Source: an uncultured Bacilli bacterium (GTDB lineage: Bacteria; Bacillota_I; Bacilli_A; RFN20; CAG-631). From it: a stretch of 27,062 nt of DNA. The notes below the pieces were generated by a model. The model was not told where the DNA came from and ran no database searches. It saw nothing but the letters and a program-made list of their open reading frames with translations. Within the stretch, counting starts at the first letter, position 1; every line of letters starts with the position of its first letter. This document shows positions 24,564 through 27,062 of the stretch, one piece after another. Where the stretch lies: assembly GCA_934215405.1 (NCBI GenBank), contig CAKPZU010000015.1:1-27062 (forward strand), read 5' to 3'. Both the position numbers and the translations under genes were made by a program.

Positions 24564-24589
24564 TACAAACAAGATAAAAAAAGCATAAT
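24560..24589 (+). promoter_or_regulatory. Candidate promoter of the Tyr-rich protein gene
   Basis: TTGTTA (24560-24565), an 18-bp spacer, and CATAAT (24584-24589) lie just upstream of GGGAGGT and ATG 24609. The -35 overlaps the T-tail of the maf terminator. Confidence 0.4.
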
Positions 24590-24608
24590 ATACTTTGGGA
24601 GGTATATT

Positions 24609-24944
24609 ATGTATAATAAAGACCAACGATTATTTCCGTTTATTGGCGGTTTAGTTTTAGGTGGAGTTACTGGCGCTTATGCTGAAGGTAGTAAAATGAT
24701 GCCTGCTTATCCACCATATGTAAATCAATATTACAATAATTATCCTTATCCATATTATTACAATTACCAAAATCAATATCAATATCCATATTATAATGCA
24801 GTTGTAAATTCTGATACTTATCCAAATAATTATATGCAAAATCAAGCTAAAATAATTAATGAGGGTAATAGCGATGTTATAATAAGTGATGCAAGAGGAT
24901 TATATAGTAATATTAGTGATGTGCCAAAATATGTTGAATATTAA
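24609..24944 (+). CDS. Small Tyr/Asn/Pro-rich low-complexity protein
   Basis: This 111-aa protein is of unknown function. ATG 24609 follows a strong GGGAGGT site. Residues 9-25 form a Gly-rich hydrophobic stretch (PFIGGLVLGGVTGAYA), which could insert in a membrane or act as an uncleaved anchor. Residues 32-77 are dominated by Tyr, Asn, Pro and Gln (YYNNYPYPYYYNYQNQYQYP), like spore-coat, adhesive or prion-like segments. The C-terminal 35 residues are more ordinary and slightly acidic. Nothing in the window shows sporulation genes, so a coat role is only a possibility. It is likely expressed alone, bounded by terminators on both sides. Confidence 0.75.
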   Translation: MYNKDQRLFPFIGGLVLGGVTGAYAEGSKMMPAYPPYVNQYYNNYPYPYYYNYQNQYQYPYYNAVVNSDTYPNNYMQNQAKIINEGNSDVIISDARGLYSNISDVPKYVEY

Positions 24945-24968
24945 TAAAAGGAGCAAATGCTCCTTTTA
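24945..24968. terminator. Bidirectional terminator after the Tyr-rich gene
   Basis: TAAAAGGAGC (24945-24954) and GCTCCTTTTA (24959-24968) form a perfect 10-bp stem with an AAAT loop, T-tailed on both strands. The stop codon of the minus-strand gene (24966-24968) is inside the stem. Confidence 0.85.
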
Positions 24969-25958
24969 TACTTTATAGCGATAAAGACGATATTTATAAC
25001 GATTTGTTTCTTTATAAATCATCGGCAAATACATAGTTTTTTCATTATAAATAATAATATTATTTAAATCATAGATATAATCTGTATAGCCTGAAATATT
25101 TAAAACCTCATTAGCTTTTTTCCTTTTTAAAGAAACCTTTTGAATGGAGTTATCTAAAATCAAATACATATATTCATCTTTAACAATAAATGATTGAAAA
25201 TCAACTCTTTTAATTTTAAATGATGTGAATTCATTATCTTTAAAGGTTGTAATGATTAAATCATTATTCGAAAAATAATAAGTATAATAAAGAGTATTAT
25301 TATTTATAGAAGCATAAAGAATATAATTATCGATTAAAGAATATTCCATATTTGTTAAATTTAAAATATAATTGCTTTCATTATATGTTTGAATAAATAA
25401 ATAATCATTAGAAATAAAATTAATACTTTTAATATTTAAAATATTATTAGATATATGATAAATAGGCTTATTTTCACTAAATGAATAAATAACATAGTCA
25501 GTGTAATAATAATATGAATTATTATTTTCATTAATAAGGAAAAAATCAAAATTCAAATCATTATATATTTTAAATTCACTATTTTTCACATCAATAATTA
25601 TTAAGCTTTTATTATTGTTATAAAATAAATAATGGAGATTTCCTCTTTTTTCAAAGGAGTATGTTTGCATTTCTTCATTTTTTATTTCAAAGCTAAATAG
25701 AATTATAGGCTTAACATTTGAGGGTTCAATTTGTTCAATTGTAACTAAATTATCCTTTTTATTTAAATATATTATTTTTTCATCATTAGTAATAGTATAT
25801 ATAACTTTTGCTTCAACTATATCACTTTGCTCACTTAATTCATAAAAAAATTTAAATTGTAATGAGATAAATGAGAATGTTGAAATAATTAAATAAACTA
25901 AACCTAAAGAAACAATAAATAGTAAAATAAAGAAAACATTTTTTTTACCAATTCTCAA
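24966..25958 (-). CDS. Hypothetical membrane-anchored protein, possibly beta-propeller-like
   Basis: I do not recognise this 330-aa protein. TTG 25958 is chosen as start because AGAGGTGAT lies just upstream; a GTG at 25967 lies within that ribosome binding site. A basic N-terminus precedes one membrane helix (about residues 9-31), and the rest should be outside the cell. The external part is almost entirely short beta-type segments rich in Tyr, Asn, Ile and Phe, with recurring patterns of two or three hydrophobics followed by Asn-rich turns, as in degenerate beta-propellers. No catalytic or metal motif is visible. It follows the aldolase gene on the same strand after a terminator, with no obvious promoter of its own. 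Confidence 0.7.
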   Translation of the reverse strand: MRIGKKNVFFILLFIVSLGLVYLIISTFSFISLQFKFFYELSEQSDIVEAKVIYTITNDEKIIYLNKKDNLVTIEQIEPSNVKPIILFSFEIKNEEMQTYSFEKRGNLHYLFYNNNKSLIIIDVKNSEFKIYNDLNFDFFLINENNNSYYYYTDYVIYSFSENKPIYHISNNILNIKSINFISNDYLFIQTYNESNYILNLTNMEYSLIDNYILYASINNNTLYYTYYFSNNDLIITTFKDNEFTSFKIKRVDFQSFIVKDEYMYLILDNSIQKVSLKRKKANEVLNISGYTDYIYDLNNIIIYNEKTMYLPMIYKETNRYKYRLYRYKV

Positions 25959-25974
25959 ATATATCACCTCTTTT

Positions 25975-26008
25975 TAAAGAAAATCGCCATGAATAAACAT
26001 GACGATTT
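25975..26008 (-). terminator. Intrinsic terminator of the aldolase gene
   Basis: The arms 25998-26008 and 25981-25991 form an 11-bp stem on the minus strand (one G-U pair) with a 6-nt loop, followed by TTTTCTTT. It lies about 15 nt beyond the aldolase stop. Confidence 0.7.
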
Positions 26009-26023
26009 ATATTATTCATTTAA

Positions 26024-26881
26024 TTAAGCTTTTCCAATGCAACCAAATACTTCACATTTTTGGTTAACAACTTCTTCAATACCTTTAAGACCTGGGCCAA
26101 TTACTTTCCTTGGATCGTATACTTCTTTATTTTCATCTAAAGTTTTACGAACTAAAGCAGTCCATGCTTGTTGGAATTCAGTGTTTACATTAATTTTGCA
26201 TGTTCCACAAGCAATTGCACGTTTAATTTGTTCATCAGGAATTCCAGATCCACCATGTAATACAAGTGGAGTTGTAGGTAGTGCATCGCCGATTTCTTTC
26301 ATTTCTTTAAAGCCAAGTTTTGGTTCTCCATGGTATGGTCCATGAACTGATCCTAAAGCTGGAGCTAAAGCATCAATACCAGTTTCTTTAACCATCTTGA
26401 TACATTCATCAAAATCAGCATACATAGTTTCAGCAACTACGTTATCTTCTTGTCCACCAACTTTTCCAAGTTCAGCTTCAACAGAAGCGTTAAATTTTTT
26501 AGCATAATCAACTACTTCTTTAGTAATCTTTAGATTTTCTTCAAATGGATGATGAGAAGCATCGATCATAACTGATGTAAATCCAGCATCTAAAGCTTTC
26601 TTACAACTTTCAAAGCTTGAACCATGGTCTAAGTGTAAAGCAACTGGAATAGTAATATTCTTATCCAAGATAACTGCTTTAACCATTTCAGCAACAACAT
26701 GGTAACCACCCATGTATTTTACTGCTCCTTCAGAAACTCCTAAAATAACTGGAGTTTGTAATTCTTGACATTTCTTTAAAATAGTGTAAGTCCATTCAAG
26801 GTTATTAATGTTAAATTGACCAACTGCATATTTTTCTTTTTTTGCTTTTAAAAGCATTTCTTTCATACTAACAAGTGCCAT
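26024..26881 (-). CDS. fba: Class II fructose-bisphosphate aldolase
   Basis: This zinc-dependent glycolytic enzyme cleaves fructose 1,6-bisphosphate to dihydroxyacetone phosphate and glyceraldehyde 3-phosphate. At 285 aa it has the normal length for this class. Visible motifs are VALHLDHGSS (a zinc His and the catalytic Asp region), VEAELGKVGG, ALGSVHGPYHGEP with zinc-binding His, and PLVLHGGSGIPDEQIKRAI with the phosphate-binding GGSG; KINVNTEFQQAW follows. Tagatose-bisphosphate aldolase is a close relative that cannot be wholly excluded, but the overall sequence looks like FbaA of Firmicutes. ATG 26881 follows AAGGAGAA with 8 nt spacing. It has its own promoter and terminator. Confidence 0.96.
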   Translation of the reverse strand: MALVSMKEMLLKAKKEKYAVGQFNINNLEWTYTILKKCQELQTPVILGVSEGAVKYMGGYHVVAEMVKAVILDKNITIPVALHLDHGSSFESCKKALDAGFTSVMIDASHHPFEENLKITKEVVDYAKKFNASVEAELGKVGGQEDNVVAETMYADFDECIKMVKETGIDALAPALGSVHGPYHGEPKLGFKEMKEIGDALPTTPLVLHGGSGIPDEQIKRAIACGTCKINVNTEFQQAWTALVRKTLDENKEVYDPRKVIGPGLKGIEEVVNQKCEVFGCIGKA

Positions 26882-26919
26882 TTTTAAATTCTCCTTCTTG
26901 ATAGTTTGCTATCGCTAAT

Positions 26920-26948
26920 ATTTTACAATAATTAAAATCAATATTCAA
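26920..26948 (-). promoter_or_regulatory. Promoter of the aldolase gene
   Basis: On the minus strand TTGAAT (26948-26943) is followed after 17 bp by TAAAAT (26925-26920). A small stem (GATAG/CTATC, 26900-26913) lies between it and the ribosome binding site. Confidence 0.55.
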
Positions 26949-27030
26949 TTAAAAGAAATAATAAAATACAAAATATTTTATTGTGTGTTAATTGAAAAAG
27001 TAAATTCCGCCAAAAAAGGCAAACCGAAAT

Positions 27031-27060
27031 TTGCAAGATTATTTTCCGCACTGGTATAAT
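27031..27060 (+). promoter_or_regulatory. Outward promoter at the right edge
   Basis: TTGCAA (27031-27036), an 18-bp spacer, and TATAAT (27055-27060) preceded by TGG (27052-27054) form a strong extended -10 promoter directed out of the window, divergent from the aldolase gene. Confidence 0.65.
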
Positions 27061-27062
27061 TA

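Noticed and set aside
24657..24845. Antisense open frame opposite the Tyr-rich protein
   Set aside because: Its Ile-rich product is just the complement of the Tyr/Asn codon run, and it lies inside a gene with a strong ribosome binding site.
26037..26345. Open frame antisense to the aldolase gene
   Set aside because: It lies wholly inside a well-conserved gene and the product has no recognisable features.
26900..26913. Small stem (GATAG/CTATC) in the aldolase leader as a regulatory element
   Set aside because: A 5-bp AT-rich stem is too weak to support a regulatory claim on its own.
1..27062. Mycoplasma-type genetic code (TGA as Trp)
   Set aside because: At least two genes end with TGA at sensible positions (6399-6401 and 19399-19401), and Trp is encoded by TGG in clear motifs such as NREHVWP.

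Overview
This window comes from an AT-rich, low-GC Firmicutes-type genome. It is most likely an uncultured, anaerobic, gut-type Bacilli lineage (Erysipelotrichales/RF39-like), an inference from gene content and composition. Supporting signs are strong AGGAGG-type ribosome binding sites, TATAAT promoters (often extended -10), short U-tailed hairpin terminators, a pyruvate:ferredoxin oxidoreductase, a class II aldolase, RNase J and lipoprotein signals. TGA is used as a stop (for example at 6399-6401 and 19399-19401), so this is the standard bacterial code, not the Mycoplasma code. Alanine racemase suggests a peptidoglycan wall. No rRNA, tRNA, CRISPR array or insertion sequence was recognised.

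Region 1 (about 173-10638, + strand) holds three very large exported proteins, each with its own promoter and terminator. The first is a 1309-aa lipoprotein built of Cys-rich CxxC repeats, OB-fold-like modules, an Fn3-like domain and an InlB-B-like domain. The second and third (729 and 1377 aa) are paralogues. Each has a signal peptide, an endonuclease I (EndA/NucM-type) domain, a group-3 bacterial Ig-like domain, a beta-rich domain, Cys-rich repeats and the same unusual C-terminus: a KGCKGN motif, a membrane helix and a lysine tail. The lipoprotein and the larger nuclease share a nearly identical tandem OB-fold-like block. The larger nuclease also carries four exact-length 243-bp tandem repeats. 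Together they look like a cell-surface apparatus for binding and cutting extracellular nucleic acid, and this is the most unusual part of the window.

Region 2 (10665-17194) is mostly housekeeping: alr on the minus strand, then nifJ-type PFOR with a palindromic leader, a 142-aa unknown, a YebC2-type regulator/translation factor and the tRNA methyltransferase TrmL. Region 3 (17226-19401) has two minus-strand membrane-anchored thioredoxin-like paralogues (CSNC and CDIC active sites), divergent from a four-helix membrane protein. Region 4 (19463-24548) has two overlapping CNNM/CorC-family transporter genes of unequal domain content, a small unknown, RNase J and a Maf pyrophosphatase. Region 5 (24609-27062) has a Tyr/Asn-rich small protein, a membrane-anchored unknown on the minus strand, class II fructose-bisphosphate aldolase on the minus strand, and a strong promoter pointing out of the right edge.

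No stretch of 300 bases or more lacks a gene. Several terminator hairpins overlap the stop codon of the gene they end, which fits a compact genome.
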